NCBI GenBank assembly: GCA_028768545.1
Contig: CP054838.1
Coordinates: 1,295,501-1,359,500, forward strand
Direction of reading: 5' to 3'
Origin: Desulfobacter sp.
GTDB taxonomy: Bacteria > Desulfobacterota > Desulfobacteria > Desulfobacterales > Desulfobacteraceae
Length of the DNA: 64,000 nucleotides
Part shown: in pieces, positions 18,813 to 28,753 of the stretch
Layout: each line of letters opens with the position of its first letter
Numbering within the stretch: position 1 is the first letter of the stretch
Notes under the pieces: generated by a model
The model's database searches: none
The model's input: only the letters and a program-made list of their open reading frames with translations
Told to the model about the DNA's origin: nothing
Made by a program: the position numbers and the translations under genes

Positions 18813-20262
18813 GGGAATGTTCAGAATTCTGTGTCACGGTTTCGGTTCCCGGATCTGCCTCAGCGCCAGCGGAAGTAAAAGTCAGGTCCGAGAATGGGCC
18901 TTCAATCAGCCACGTCGGAGGAGTTGATTTTTGCTGGAGTGGAGTTCCTGGAACCATCTTTTCCATCTGTAAATAAATCCCTATCAAATTCCCAGCTCTT
19001 TATCCAGCCGGCCTTCAAAGAAAATTGCCAACTGGGAAATTGTCAGTGACCAATTTTGAATCGGCATTGTCCATTTTTTACTGGCGTTCTGGATCCCCAT
19101 GTAAAGCAGCTTTAACAGGCTGTCCTGGTTCGGGAATGATCCCTTTGTTTTGGTCAGTTTTCGAAACTGTCGATGCACAGCCTCAATGGTATTTGTGGTG
19201 TATATTATCCGTCGAATCTCTTCTGGATATTTAAAGAAATGACTGAGGCGTTCCCAGTTGTTCCGCCAGGATTTTATCACAATCGGGTATTTGTCATTCC
19301 ATTTATTTTCCAAGATATCCAGTTCTTCTTCGGCCAGATCCTTATTGACCGCTTTATAAACACGTTTTAGATCTGCCATAAATTCCTTTTTATTTTTGGA
19401 ACCAACGTATTTCAATGAATTTCGGATCTGGTGGACTACGCAGAGTTGAACTTCTGTGTCCGGGAATATGGTCTCAATGGCCTCGGGAAAACCTTTTAGA
19501 CCATCAACACAGGCAATCAGGATATCTTTTACCCCTCGGTTTGAAAGGTCTGTTAACACCTGCAGCCAGAAGTTCGCACCCTCATTCTCGGATATGTACA
19601 GCCCAAGAACCTCTTTGCGGCCCTCGATATTCACCCCAAGAATTGTGTAAACGGCTTTGCTGGCGACCTTTCCGTTTTCTCGTACTTTATAATGTATGGC
19701 ATCAAGCCATATGATTGGGTACACATTTTCCAACGGCCTGGCCTGCCATTCTTTGACGGTATAGATGATTTTATCGGTAATGGTGCTCAGAGTGGCATTT
19801 GAAATCTCAAGTCCATAGATTTCCTGTAAATGGGAAGCCATATCATTATAACTCATGCCCAGGCCGTAAAGGGCTATTATCTTTCTTTCAATTTCATCGC
19901 TGAGCGTTGTCTGATGTTTTTTGACGATCTGTGGAGAGAAGGTTCCGGCCCTGTCACGCGGGGTTTCCAGCTCAAATTTACCATCCAGGGATTTAATGGT
20001 CTTTTTGCTTTTTCCATTACGGCGGTTGGCAGAAACTTCCTGCCCGAGATGGGACTCCAACTCTCCTTCAAGAGCAGCTTCAGCAAGATTTTTGATTAAT
20101 GATGTAAGGACGCCGCCCTTACCTGTGAAGGGTTTACCTTCCTGGATGCCTTTAAGGGCTTTTTGAAAATCAAATTCGGTGTTTTCTTCGGTCATGTCAG
20201 TTCTCCTTATTTAGCTGAGTATATCAGCTTTCATTCAACTGACACAGAATTTTGAACGCCCT
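18813..20262 (-). mobile_element. IS256-family insertion sequence, copy 1
   Basis: This is a 1450-base element with inverted ends (GGGAATGTTCAGAATTCTG on the left; AGGGCGTTCAAAATTCTG read inward from the right). It is flanked by a perfect 9-base target duplication CCGGATTTT at 18804-18812 and 20263-20271. It contains one transposase gene on the minus strand and about 170 bases of non-coding sequence after it. A second copy of identical length, nearly identical and oppositely oriented, lies at 32599-34048. Confidence 0.95.
18984..20195 (-). CDS. IS256-family transposase (mutator type), copy 1
   Basis: A 403-residue DDE transposase that moves its element by cut/copy and paste. Catalytic acidic residues lie in WLDAIHYKV, ACVDGLKGFPEA and TNTIEAVHRQFRKLTKTKG, as in IS256/MuDR transposases. 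The N-terminal third carries the DNA-binding region (LESHLGQEVSANRRNG, GKFELETPRDRAGTF). It differs from copy 2 by four amino acids (Ala/Asp, Tyr/His, Ile/Val, Ala/Gly). It is full length and looks active. Ribosome-binding site AAGGAGAACTGAC. Confidence 0.96.
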   Translation of the reverse strand: MTEENTEFDFQKALKGIQEGKPFTGKGGVLTSLIKNLAEAALEGELESHLGQEVSANRRNGKSKKTIKSLDGKFELETPRDRAGTFSPQIVKKHQTTLSDEIERKIIALYGLGMSYNDMASHLQEIYGLEISNATLSTITDKIIYTVKEWQARPLENVYPIIWLDAIHYKVRENGKVASKAVYTILGVNIEGRKEVLGLYISENEGANFWLQVLTDLSNRGVKDILIACVDGLKGFPEAIETIFPDTEVQLCVVHQIRNSLKYVGSKNKKEFMADLKRVYKAVNKDLAEEELDILENKWNDKYPIVIKSWRNNWERLSHFFKYPEEIRRIIYTTNTIEAVHRQFRKLTKTKGSFPNQDSLLKLLYMGIQNASKKWTMPIQNWSLTISQLAIFFEGRLDKELGI

Positions 20263-20760
20263 CCGGATTTTTGAAATCTCTTCACAGGGCAATCTGCTTG
20301 AAGAGGATTTTTGGCGCAGCACACAGCAGGCCTGTCCCTTTCTCAACGACCAGGGCTGCTGCATTATTTACGGGTTTCGTCCTTTTTCCTGCAGGGCCTA
20401 TCATTCCACGGACCGCAAGATCTGCCAAAGGGGGTATGAGGAGAAAAAAGAGGTCCAGGTGCCCTGCTTTCCCCTTTACCGGGCCACCACGGACATGTAC
20501 TCTTCTGTCTTTATCAAGGTGTTGGGTGACAAAGGCTTTGCCTCTTTCCAGGTCAGCCTGGTCAAAGGCCTTGACATTTTGTTCAAGGACGAGGGCGCCT
20601 CAGCCCGATGGCTTGGGAAAAAAAATGTATTTTTGGATGCAAAAATTTAAAGGCCCTGTGAAGATTCCGACCTTATTTTTTTTTGTATTGAACTTTTATC
20701 CCTCTGGCAATGCGTCTGTATTTGAAACCTTTGATATTCTGAAACCATGTGATTTTTCAG

Positions 20761-20782
20761 AACCGCTGGCGGTTTTTTATCA
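20761..20782 (+). terminator. Intrinsic terminator after the YkgJ-type gene
   Basis: AACCG-CTGG-CGGTT followed by TTTTAT: a short GC-rich stem, four-base loop and T run, 110 bases after the YkgJ-type stop in the convergent gap with ilvC. Confidence 0.55.
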
Positions 20783-20823
20783 TCTTCCATAAAAGGGGTC
20801 GGGTATATGCAGAATTTATAAGG

Positions 20824-20861
20824 ACCCATGGGGCCAAGATTGTCTTTTGCACCCCATGGGT
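20824..20861. terminator. Hairpin between convergent YkgJ-type gene and ilvC
   Basis: ACCCATGGGG and CCCCATGGGT form a 10-base perfect stem with an 18-base loop, in the convergent gap 54 bases from the ilvC stop. The T-rich sequence after it on the plus strand makes it a possible second terminator. Confidence 0.4.
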
Positions 20862-20914
20862 TGTTCTTTCTGCCGAATAAAAGGTCTTATCGGGTCATTG
20901 AAAAGACCGTTGGA

Positions 20915-22387
20915 TCAGCGGATGGTTTTCATGGCGCCCATATATCCCCTGAGACGCTGGCCCACCTGCTCAACCGAGGTATCCCTGATGGCCTGGTTGA
21001 CCTGGATGAGGCGGATATTGTCGCATCCTGAATCGGCCAGGTCCAGGCCTTTGCCAATGACATCCGTGTCCAGGGTTGCCATAAAATCTTCAAGCAGGGG
21101 CACGGCTTTGTGGGCAAAGAGATAGCACCCGTACTCTGCCGTGTCTGAAATGACCACGTTCATCTCGTAGAGTTTTTTCCGGGCAATGAGGTTGGCGATC
21201 AAAGGCACCTCGTGAAGGGATTCATAATAGGCAGACTCCTCAATGATCCCGGCAGAGACCATGGTGTCATAGGCCAGTTCCACCCCGGCCTTGACCATGG
21301 CAATCATGAGAATGCCGTTGTCAAAAAATTCCTGCTCCGGGATCTCTTGGTCCTGGCAAACGGATCGTTCAAAGGGCGTCTGGGCGGTCTGGCCCCGCCA
21401 TTTGAGCAGGTTGGCATCGTCATTGGCCCAGTCTTCCATCATGGTTCTGGAAAAATATCCGGTCATGATGTCATCCATGTGCTTGTTGAACAAGGGGGTG
21501 AGGATCTCTTTGATCTTATCGGCCAGGTCAAAGGCCCGTATTTTGGCGGGATTGGACAAGCGGTCCATCATATTGGTGATGCCCCCGTGTTTCAGGGCCT
21601 CGGTAATGGTTTCCCAGCCGTACTGCACCAGTTTTGAGGCGTAACCGGGATCAATTCCCTTGTCCACCATCTTGTCGTAACAGAGCAGGGAGCCCATCTG
21701 GAGGACCCCGCAGAGAATGGTCTGTTCGCCCATGAGATCTGATTTAACTTCGGCCACAAAAGAGGACTGGAGCACTCCTGCCTTGTGTCCGCTTGTGCCC
21801 GCGGCATAGGCCTTTGCCAGCTCAAACCCTTCTTGTCTCGGGTCGTTTTCCCGGTGAACGGCAATGAGGGTGGGCACGCCAAAGCCCCGTTTATACTCTT
21901 GTCTGACTTCAGTGCCCGGAGATTTGGGAGCCACCATGATCACGGTGAGGTCCTTTCGGATTTCCATGCCCTCTTCCACGATATTAAAGCCGTGGGAGTA
22001 AGAGAGACAGGCGTCTTTTTTCATCAAGGGCATGATGGCGTTAATGACCTTGGTATGCTGCTTGTCCGGGGTGAGGTTGATGACCAGGTCTGCTGAGGGC
22101 AGCAGATTCTCATAGGTGTCCACGGTGAATCCGTTTTCCGTGGCATTTTTCCAGGACTGGCGTTTTTCTGCAATGGCCTCTTTTCTCAGGGTATAGGAGA
22201 CATCCAGTCCGGAGTCCCTCAGGTTGAGTCCCTGGTGAAGCCCCTGGGCACCGCAGCCCACAATCACGATTTTTTTGCCTTTCAGGGCATCCACTCCGCT
22301 GAATTCATCCGGATTCATGAACCGGCACTGGGAAAGTTCTTCAAGCTGAAGCCTCAACGGCAGGGTGTTAAAATAATTATTGCCCAT
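20915..22387 (-). CDS. ilvC: Ketol-acid reductoisomerase, long class II form
   Basis: NADPH- and Mg-dependent enzyme of valine, leucine and isoleucine synthesis, converting acetolactate or acetohydroxybutyrate to the dihydroxy acid. The 490-residue length matches the E. coli-type class II enzyme (about 491) rather than the common 330-residue class I. Visible: the nucleotide-binding motif [22 protein letters not shown] near residue 40, [18 protein letters not shown] near 152, and the duplicated knotted helical domain, with [11 protein letters not shown] near 217 and [20 protein letters not shown] near 350. Ribosome-binding site AAAGGAGACCCTG. It is transcribed away from ilvY, the same arrangement as in enterobacteria. 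Confidence 0.97.
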   Translation of the reverse strand: MGNNYFNTLPLRLQLEELSQCRFMNPDEFSGVDALKGKKIVIVGCGAQGLHQGLNLRDSGLDVSYTLRKEAIAEKRQSWKNATENGFTVDTYENLLPSADLVINLTPDKQHTKVINAIMPLMKKDACLSYSHGFNIVEEGMEIRKDLTVIMVAPKSPGTEVRQEYKRGFGVPTLIAVHRENDPRQEGFELAKAYAAGTSGHKAGVLQSSFVAEVKSDLMGEQTILCGVLQMGSLLCYDKMVDKGIDPGYASKLVQYGWETITEALKHGGITNMMDRLSNPAKIRAFDLADKIKEILTPLFNKHMDDIMTGYFSRTMMEDWANDDANLLKWRGQTAQTPFERSVCQDQEIPEQEFFDNGILMIAMVKAGVELAYDTMVSAGIIEESAYYESLHEVPLIANLIARKKLYEMNVVISDTAEYGCYLFAHKAVPLLEDFMATLDTDVIGKGLDLADSGCDNIRLIQVNQAIRDTSVEQVGQRLRGYMGAMKTIR

Positions 22388-22446
22388 AACAGGGTCTCCT
22401 TTATAAGGGTTGGTTTTTTAATCCTGGGGTTTACCATGACCTAAAT

Positions 22447-22476
22447 TTTATATTGCGTCAAATGAATCGTTGGCAA
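22447..22476 (-). promoter_or_regulatory. ilvC promoter in the divergent ilvC/ilvY region
   Basis: On the minus strand, TTGCCA, 18 bases, then TATAAA lie about 60 bases before ilvC. Repeated TTGC/GCAA half-sites around 22452-22500 (ATTGCG, GGCAAC, TATTGCAA) fit LysR-type IlvY binding between the two genes. In E. coli IlvY activates ilvC in response to acetolactate; the same is inferred here. Confidence 0.5.
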
Positions 22477-22542
22477 CATTGTATTGCAAAAAACGAAACA
22501 ATACTTTAAAATATCAGGGTATTTTATTCAAAGGAGGCGTTT

Positions 22543-23430
22543 ATGGACATTCGGACCCTGGAATTGTTCCGGCATTTAAGCGGCTCCCTTCATTTTGCCA
22601 GGACCAGCCAGGCCTGCCATATCACCCCCTCTGCCCTGACCCGGGTGATTCAGCGTCTAGAGGGGGATGTGGGGGAGACGCTTTTTTTCAGAAATAACCG
22701 GTCTGTGGAGCTGACCCATGCGGGCATGGCATTCAGGGCCTATGCCGAAGATGTGCTCAGGCGCTGGGACCTGCTCCAGGGACAATTGAGCGAGGATGAG
22801 ATTCTCCACGGCGAGCTTTCCCTGTATTGTTCTGTTACGGCCGCCTATAGTATTTTACCCCGGATCATTACCCTTTACCGGACCCTGCATCCCAAGGTGC
22901 AGATCCGTCTGGAAACCGGGGATCCTGCCCAGTCTTTGAGCCGGCTCATGAACCGGGAGGCCGATGCGGTGATTGCAGCCCTGCCCGGCAAGCTTGCGCC
23001 CCAGGTGTCTTTTTTAAGCATGGCCACAAGCCCTTTGGTTTTTATTGCGGCCAAACAATATCCGGATGTGATTGTTAAAACCCATGGTCGGATTGACTGG
23101 GAAAAAACCCCCATGATTCTGGCGGACACGGGACTCAGCCGGGAACGAATGGACGTCTGGTTTGCCAGAAAAAGGGTGGTGCCCAATGTCTATTCCCGGG
23201 TGGCCGGGCACGAGGCCATTCTTGCCCTGGTCAATCTGGGCTGCGGCATGGGCCTGGTCCCCAGGATTGTCCTGGAAAAAAGCCCTTTTGCCCGGGAAAT
23301 GACCATTCTTGAGCATATGCCGGATCTCCCCCCCTATGAGATCGGGCTGTGCACCCGGAAAAACAGCCTGGCCAGTCCCAGGATCCAGGCGCTTTGGGAG
23401 ATCGGGGGCCAGTCGGCCGCCAAATATTGA
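22543..23430 (+). CDS. ilvY: LysR-type activator IlvY
   Basis: A 295-residue LysR-family regulator. The N-terminal winged helix reads FRHLSGSLHFARTSQACHITPSALTRVIQRLE, as in IlvY proteins, and the C-terminal co-inducer domain starts near residue 90. Its assignment is strengthened by the divergent position against a class II ilvC, the hallmark arrangement of ilvY. Strong ribosome-binding site AAAGGAGGCGTTT. It likely represses itself and activates ilvC when acetolactate is present. Confidence 0.93.
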   Translation: MDIRTLELFRHLSGSLHFARTSQACHITPSALTRVIQRLEGDVGETLFFRNNRSVELTHAGMAFRAYAEDVLRRWDLLQGQLSEDEILHGELSLYCSVTAAYSILPRIITLYRTLHPKVQIRLETGDPAQSLSRLMNREADAVIAALPGKLAPQVSFLSMATSPLVFIAAKQYPDVIVKTHGRIDWEKTPMILADTGLSRERMDVWFARKRVVPNVYSRVAGHEAILALVNLGCGMGLVPRIVLEKSPFAREMTILEHMPDLPPYEIGLCTRKNSLASPRIQALWEIGGQSAAKY

Positions 23431-23513
23431 CTTCATTGCTAAATTCACATATGAAAAAGGCATGTGCAGACCATGGATGATCCGGCAGAAAATGCCTCAA
23501 CAACAACCTTGCC

Positions 23514-24953
23514 TTGGAAAATAAGAGATTGAAAATTATTCAGCCAACATCACCTGAGACCGGAAATCAGCACCCGATGCCTCCCGTTTACCGGAAAATA
23601 ATTCTGGCCTTTGCATTTGTTTTACTGGGCCAGGCGTTGTTTTTTTCCGGGCCTGTTCGGGCTGAATCCATCACCATTGCCTGCTACAAGGATTATCGTC
23701 CCTATTCCTATGTTAATGCCAAAGGTGAACCCGAAGGGGCCCTCATTGATTTTTGGCAGATGTGGGGAAAAAAGAACCATGTGGATATTTCCTTTATCCC
23801 CGGCGCTTTGGACCAAAGCCTTGAGCGGGTGCACAAGGGAGAAGCCGACCTCATGATCGGGGTTTTCAAGTCTAAGGAGCGCCTGGCAGGCCTGGATTTT
23901 TCAAAGCCCATGTTTGATGTCCACACCAACCTTTACATCCGTCAGGATATGGATATAGAAACCATTGAGGAACTGACCTCGGCAACTCCTGTGGGAGTGA
24001 TCAAAGGAGATTTTGTCATTTCCTATTTTAAAACCCGGCATCCCAATTTGAAAGTAAAAGTCTTTGCAGGGTCTGAACAGGTGGTTAAATCTGTTCAGAC
24101 CGGAAAAATAAAGGCCTATGCCCTGGATTTTCCCAATGCCATTTTCCTTTTGGCTGAACATGATTCTTTGACCCGGTTTCGGATATTAAAAACCCTGTAC
24201 ACGGAAAAACTCAGGGCTGCCGTGGCCAAGGGCAATGCCCCCCTGCTGGCCATGATCAACAAAGGCATCGCCTCTGTGTCAAAGGAGGAGATTGATGAAC
24301 TTTACAGTAAATGGGGGATTCGGCCCCAACCTTTGATTGTCAAATACAGGGCCTGGATTGTTGGGGCCATTGTGCTGCTTTGGGGCGGATGTCTGGGATT
24401 CGGGGTTTATATTTTCAGGCTGAAGTCCAGGCTCCGATCCATGGGGGGGAAAAACCAGCCCTTTGACAGGGAAGAATGGAAGGAACTCATCTTTCAGGGG
24501 GAAAATGACTGGGTGGAATTCAAGTCTTCTTTGGTGTGGAACATGAAGACTCAAAAATCGGACAAGCGCATGGAAGCCGTTGTCATCAAGACCTTGTCAG
24601 CCTTTATGAATGCCCGGGGCGGCACCCTTTTTATCGGGATCAACGATGAGGGACAGGTCCTGGGGCTTGAACCGGATTACTCAAGTTTTCAGAAAAAACC
24701 CAACCGGGACGGTTTTATGCTCAAGCTCTCCTCCCTGATATCCCATCATCTGGGGCGGCAGAGCCATAAGTTTATCGTCACGGATATCCAGAATCTGGAC
24801 GGCCATGATGTCTGCCGGATCACGGTTAAACCCGGGGAGCGCCCGGTGTTTGTCAAAGACCAGGGCAAGGAATCCTTTTATATCCGGGCCGGGGCCGCGT
24901 CGGTTCCCCTGACCATGAGTGAATCCCACGAATATATCAGCTCCAGGTGGTAA
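23514..24953 (+). CDS. Periplasmic solute-binding domain fused to cytoplasmic AlbA_2 domain
   Basis: A 479-residue membrane protein (TTG start; ATG at 23577 is an alternative). A signal-like segment ends near residue 50 (GPVRAES). Residues 52-268 are an amino-acid-type solute-binding domain (SBP_bac_3: ITIACYKDYRPYSYV, LIDFWQ, ADLMIGVFKSKERLAGLDFS). A membrane helix spans 279-302. Residues 323-479 are an AlbA_2/Schlafen-like domain (GENDWVEFKSSL, LSAFMNARGGTLFIGINDEG, FYIRAGA). So the ligand is probably sensed outside and the signal passed to a putative nucleic-acid-binding module inside, with no kinase or cyclase. The gene stands alone between ilvY and a TetR gene. The function of the AlbA_2 part is unknown. 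Confidence 0.85.
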   Translation: MENKRLKIIQPTSPETGNQHPMPPVYRKIILAFAFVLLGQALFFSGPVRAESITIACYKDYRPYSYVNAKGEPEGALIDFWQMWGKKNHVDISFIPGALDQSLERVHKGEADLMIGVFKSKERLAGLDFSKPMFDVHTNLYIRQDMDIETIEELTSATPVGVIKGDFVISYFKTRHPNLKVKVFAGSEQVVKSVQTGKIKAYALDFPNAIFLLAEHDSLTRFRILKTLYTEKLRAAVAKGNAPLLAMINKGIASVSKEEIDELYSKWGIRPQPLIVKYRAWIVGAIVLLWGGCLGFGVYIFRLKSRLRSMGGKNQPFDREEWKELIFQGENDWVEFKSSLVWNMKTQKSDKRMEAVVIKTLSAFMNARGGTLFIGINDEGQVLGLEPDYSSFQKKPNRDGFMLKLSSLISHHLGRQSHKFIVTDIQNLDGHDVCRITVKPGERPVFVKDQGKESFYIRAGAASVPLTMSESHEYISSRW

Positions 24954-25094
24954 GTTTCGGGGCAGCCCTTTAGAACAAAATAGGTCAGGCACAAGATAGG
25001 GTGCCAGCCGTGATATTGAAAATTTTAGCTTGCACCCGTAATTGCAGATGATGAGAATTTTTTTCTCTTGAAGAGATTTTATATCCCAAAAGGT

Positions 25095-25724
25095 TTATTT
25101 CGATACCAAATTATTACCGGATGATAGCATCAGAGCAAACATGGATGCCAATACAGAGGCTAATTGCTTCATATGTTTGTGGACATCCTTTATATCTCGG
25201 CCAGGATAGTTCCGATAGGTAATCAGAATCCCGTTAAGGGAGGCGAAAAAAGCATGGGCGGTTATGCGATGGCTTCCATCCGGATTCAGCCGGCTGAAAA
25301 AAGTATTGAATTGATCCAACAGGGCCCGCTCTATCTGGTTAAGTTTGTCCACAGAAGATGTGTTTAATGCACCATCCAGCATGAAATGGGTCATCATACG
25401 AAAGTATGAATCGTTTTTTATCAGAAATTCCACAAAGGTGTTGGCCATATCCTCCACACCGGCCCCCTTATCTTTGATGACCTTATCGAGGAGAAGGTGG
25501 ACCTTTTTTGCCCCCCGTGTAAGGGCCTCAATGAACAAAGATTCCTGATCCGGGAAATAGCGGTAAATGGAGGAGAGGGATATCCCGGATTCATCGGCGA
25601 TATCCCTTATGCTTACCTTTGGGAATGGTTTGGCGGCAAACGATCGTTCCGCCGCATTCACAATCAGTTTTTGACGGGCTTTTCTTTCTTTTTCTTTGAG
25701 TATTGCAAGGGGTGTTTTTTTCAT
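25095..25724 (-). CDS. TetR-family transcriptional regulator
   Basis: A 209-residue one-component regulator. Residues 15-62 hold the helix-turn-helix (VSIRDIADESGISLSSIYRYFPDQESLF), and the rest is the ligand-binding helical domain. It lies directly downstream of the acyl-CoA dehydrogenase and acyl-CoA ligase genes on the same strand, which suggests it controls them in response to acyl-CoA. The palindrome upstream of the ligase at 30493-30509 is a candidate target site. Confidence 0.9.
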   Translation of the reverse strand: MKKTPLAILKEKERKARQKLIVNAAERSFAAKPFPKVSIRDIADESGISLSSIYRYFPDQESLFIEALTRGAKKVHLLLDKVIKDKGAGVEDMANTFVEFLIKNDSYFRMMTHFMLDGALNTSSVDKLNQIERALLDQFNTFFSRLNPDGSHRITAHAFFASLNGILITYRNYPGRDIKDVHKHMKQLASVLASMFALMLSSGNNLVSK

Positions 25725-25803
25725 ATCAACCTTTTTAGCGCTTGCCGTTAAGATTGCAATCTATCAGAATGCCCCCTCTTTCTTCAACACTATTTTGGAT
25801 CAA

Positions 25804-27399
25804 TCACAAAACCGCATCCACTTCTGCCATGGCCAAATTTTGATACGCATGGGTCAAATCGTGGCAGAATTTGTCCCAGCGTCGGCAGACCTCAAGGGTT
25901 TCAGTATCCGGACCAAAAAGAGACGGATGAGCGACCAGGGCTTTTGCCTCCTTTTCAAGGGGGGTAACAACTGCCGGATCAGCACCCGAAAGAAGTGATT
26001 TGATAACCTCATCCGGCGGATACCAATGGGATGCCCGTTGAAAATCCCGGTGAATCTGGGCAAGCAAAACGTTTCTTGGACCTTCCCAGAGTTCATTAAT
26101 GGCAGAATCCCTGAAAAGCCTGGGAAGAGAAGAAAAATCTTCCATCACCCCATGGCCGCCGAAAATTGACATGGCCAGCCGGACCATATCCGTGCTGTCC
26201 CAGGCCGCCGTGATTTTCTGGAGCATGATCAACTCCCGGATGTTGAAGCGTTTCATCTTCGTTTCTAAGGGTTCCTGTCCATCTGTTTTCTTTTGAATCC
26301 CTCCCAGAACCAGAAAATCCCGGTAGAGTTTAAAGGTTGCCGCAAGGGTTCTTCTGGAAAACAGGGTTAATCTGTCGATCTGGTCCTTTACCATGGGAAA
26401 CTCCTTGATGGCAAAACCAAAGGCAGACCGTTTGCGGCTGTATGCATGAGCCTCCCTACAGGCCCGGGCCATAAAGGCGGCAGCGGAAATGCCCACAGTC
26501 AGACGGGAATAGGTCAGGACAATGCCCACCACATTGGAAACCCCTTTGTCCAGAGGGCCGGCCGGATAGGCCACCGCACCCTTGTAGGAAATTTCAGCCG
26601 TTGTCAGTTCGGATGTTCCCATTTTCCACTTGATCCGGTTAATGGTGTAACCGTTCCGTTTTTCTTTGGCTTTGTCCCCCGGCAGCCAGGCCGGTACGAT
26701 AAACAGCCCCACTTTTTCCGACCCCCGCGGCTTGGCGGTGACCACTGCATAATCAGCATGGGTGGCTGAACAAAAGAATTTATCTCCATATAACCGCCAT
26801 ACACCATCGGTTTCAACGGCTTCCACCCGGTTGGCCGGGACATCGGATCCTCCCTGGATTTCAGAGAGAAACTGGGAGCCGATGGCAATGTCATCCCCGA
26901 AGCCCTCCTTGCAATGGGCCAGAATACGGGCGAGTTCCGGAGTGTCGGCATAATTTTCCAACAGGGCCACCAGTCCTTCGGTGCAGGTCAGAGGGCAGGA
27001 GATGCAGGCTTCTCCGAGCTGATAGATCAGGTAAAGTTTGGTCAGTTTTTCAAACGGAGAGGTCCGGTCTGAAAAAAGCCGTTCACCAAACACCTCCCTT
27101 TCAAGCTCAAGGGTTTCCATGGGGCGGACAATACGGTCTATCCTATGGTTGTGGCCGTCGTACTGTACCAGATACGGCCTTTTTTCGGGCACGGCCGCTT
27201 CCTCTGCCAATGCTTTCCATCGGGAGGAGACCTTGGCAGAGGTCTCCCGGGCCGCCTTGTCTATGGCCTCCTTTTCCCCCGGTGCAAAACAGCGGATGAC
27301 CTGTTTTAAGAAAGGGTCGCTATCATAAAAATCAGCCGTGTCCCTCCATGCTAGAAAATCGTCAAATGAATAGGGATTATCGGGATCGGGTAAAGACAT
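25804..27399 (-). CDS. Acyl-CoA dehydrogenase, AidB-like
   Basis: FAD enzyme of about 531 residues that oxidises acyl-CoA at the alpha-beta bond. I set the start at 27399 (MSLPDPDNPYSFDD) behind AAGGAGATCCA; the longer frame runs into unrelated sequence. Motifs: FLSEIQGGSDVPANRVEA and KFFCSATHADYAVVTAKP in the middle beta domain, ACREAHAYSRKRSAFGFAI and FGGHGVMEDFSSLPRLFRDS in the C-terminal helical domain with INELWEGPRNV, as in AidB-type and long acyl-CoA dehydrogenases. It follows the ligase gene by 14 bases, an operon for activation and oxidation of a fatty or aromatic acid. The electron-transfer flavoprotein is not in the window. Confidence 0.9.
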   Translation of the reverse strand: MSLPDPDNPYSFDDFLAWRDTADFYDSDPFLKQVIRCFAPGEKEAIDKAARETSAKVSSRWKALAEEAAVPEKRPYLVQYDGHNHRIDRIVRPMETLELEREVFGERLFSDRTSPFEKLTKLYLIYQLGEACISCPLTCTEGLVALLENYADTPELARILAHCKEGFGDDIAIGSQFLSEIQGGSDVPANRVEAVETDGVWRLYGDKFFCSATHADYAVVTAKPRGSEKVGLFIVPAWLPGDKAKEKRNGYTINRIKWKMGTSELTTAEISYKGAVAYPAGPLDKGVSNVVGIVLTYSRLTVGISAAAFMARACREAHAYSRKRSAFGFAIKEFPMVKDQIDRLTLFSRRTLAATFKLYRDFLVLGGIQKKTDGQEPLETKMKRFNIRELIMLQKITAAWDSTDMVRLAMSIFGGHGVMEDFSSLPRLFRDSAINELWEGPRNVLLAQIHRDFQRASHWYPPDEVIKSLLSGADPAVVTPLEKEAKALVAHPSLFGPDTETLEVCRRWDKFCHDLTHAYQNLAMAEVDAVL

Positions 27400-28753
27400 T
27401 GGATCTCCTTTTTTTAAACCTGTTCTCTCAAAGAACGTTTCAATACTTTTCCCAAAGTGTTTCTGGGAATACCGTCTGAAAAATAAACCTCTTTTATACA
27501 TTTGAACCCTGCCAGGCTTGCGCGGCAGGTCTCGAATACATCTTCTTTGTTCAGTCTGCTTTTTTCTGTTTTGACAATAAAGGCAACGGGTATCTCTCCC
27601 CAACGGTCATCGGGCTTGCCCACAACGGCGGCGTCCGCGATTTGCGGATGTTCCATCAGCACAGACTCTATTTCAGCCGGATAGATGTTCTCTCCACCGC
27701 TGATGATCATGTCCTTAAGCCGGTCAACAACAAAGACAAACCCGTCCTTATCCTCTGTCCCAAGGTCTCCGGTCCTATACCAGCCGTTGACCAATGCCTC
27801 TTTTGTGGCTGTTTGATTTTGCCAATACCCGTCAAAGACCTGGGGGCCGTGGAGCCATATTTCACCCACTTCGTCAGAAGCGCATTCCGTACCGGACACA
27901 GGATCTGTGATTTGGATACTGCCGTGAAAAACGGGTTTGCCCATGGAACTGGCCTTTTCCAATCCCATATCATGGGTCCAAAAGGTGATGGCTCCGGAAT
28001 ATTCGGTGGCGCCGTATACCTGATATACCTCTATATTTTGCTGGGCATAGGTACGGATCAACGACTCGGGTACGGGTGCCCCACCACAGATCAAATGCCT
28101 CAACCCTGAAAAATCCCTTTTTTTAAGCCCGGGGACCATGGCCATATATTGAAGCATTACGGGAACGGTCATGGCAAAATTAATCTTTTCTTTTTCAATG
28201 ATTTCCCAGGCGGCAACCGGGTCAAAATCCGGCATAAACACCATGGAACACCCCACATGGACATTGGCAAATATCGGGGCCAGACCTCCGATATGAAAAA
28301 GCGGGGCAACAGAAAGATACCTGTACTTGTATGCTCAGTCCAGAGTGTGAACCAGGCCAATGGCCGCCCAAAAGCAGTTGTTATGGGTAAGAACGGCACC
28401 TTTGGGCTTGCCGGTGGTGCCCGAAGTGTACATGAGCACTGCCGGGTCATCCCCGAAACCTGTCAGTTTTGGTTCTGCATCCGTCATATCCTCAAGTATT
28501 TTTTCAAAAGAGTTTGCCTCTTCTGCAGTCCCTGTGGAAACGAAGACCTCAACAGAGGTGTCGGATTTCAAGGTTGAAACCGTTTGGGAAAATGCATCAT
28601 CATAGATTAGAAGCTTGGCTTTGCAGTCATTCAGGATATATGACAGTTCTGGAGGGGCCAGTCTAAAATTAAGTACAGCTGTGATAACACCGGTTTTTGC
28701 GGCGCCAAACAGGACTGACAACACTTGTTCATTATTTTTGGCCAGAATTGCAA

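Larger units (their letters stand above)
18559..20650 (+). pseudogene. YkgJ-type cysteine-cluster gene interrupted by IS256 element
   Basis: The 5' part (18559-18812) has CRPGCAYCCSLRVGVSIPELL and the 3' part (20272-20650) has CPFLNDQGCCIIYGFRPFSCRAYHS, together the cysteine pattern of the YkgJ zinc/iron-chelating family. An IS256-family element lies between them. Removing the element and one 9-base target copy (CCGGATTTT) rejoins the reading frame exactly and gives about 210 residues. The insertion is therefore recent. An ATG at 18521 has a better ribosome-binding site (AAAGGGGG) but is one frame off, so the true start may involve a further one-base change in the GGGGGAAAAA run. Confidence 0.88.

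Noticed and set aside
28335..28337. Selenocysteine at the TGA of the acyl-CoA ligase
   Set aside because: No SECIS-like hairpin with a GGTCT loop was noticed after it, ligases of this family are not selenoproteins, and the gene also carries an IS, so a nonsense mutation is the simpler reading.
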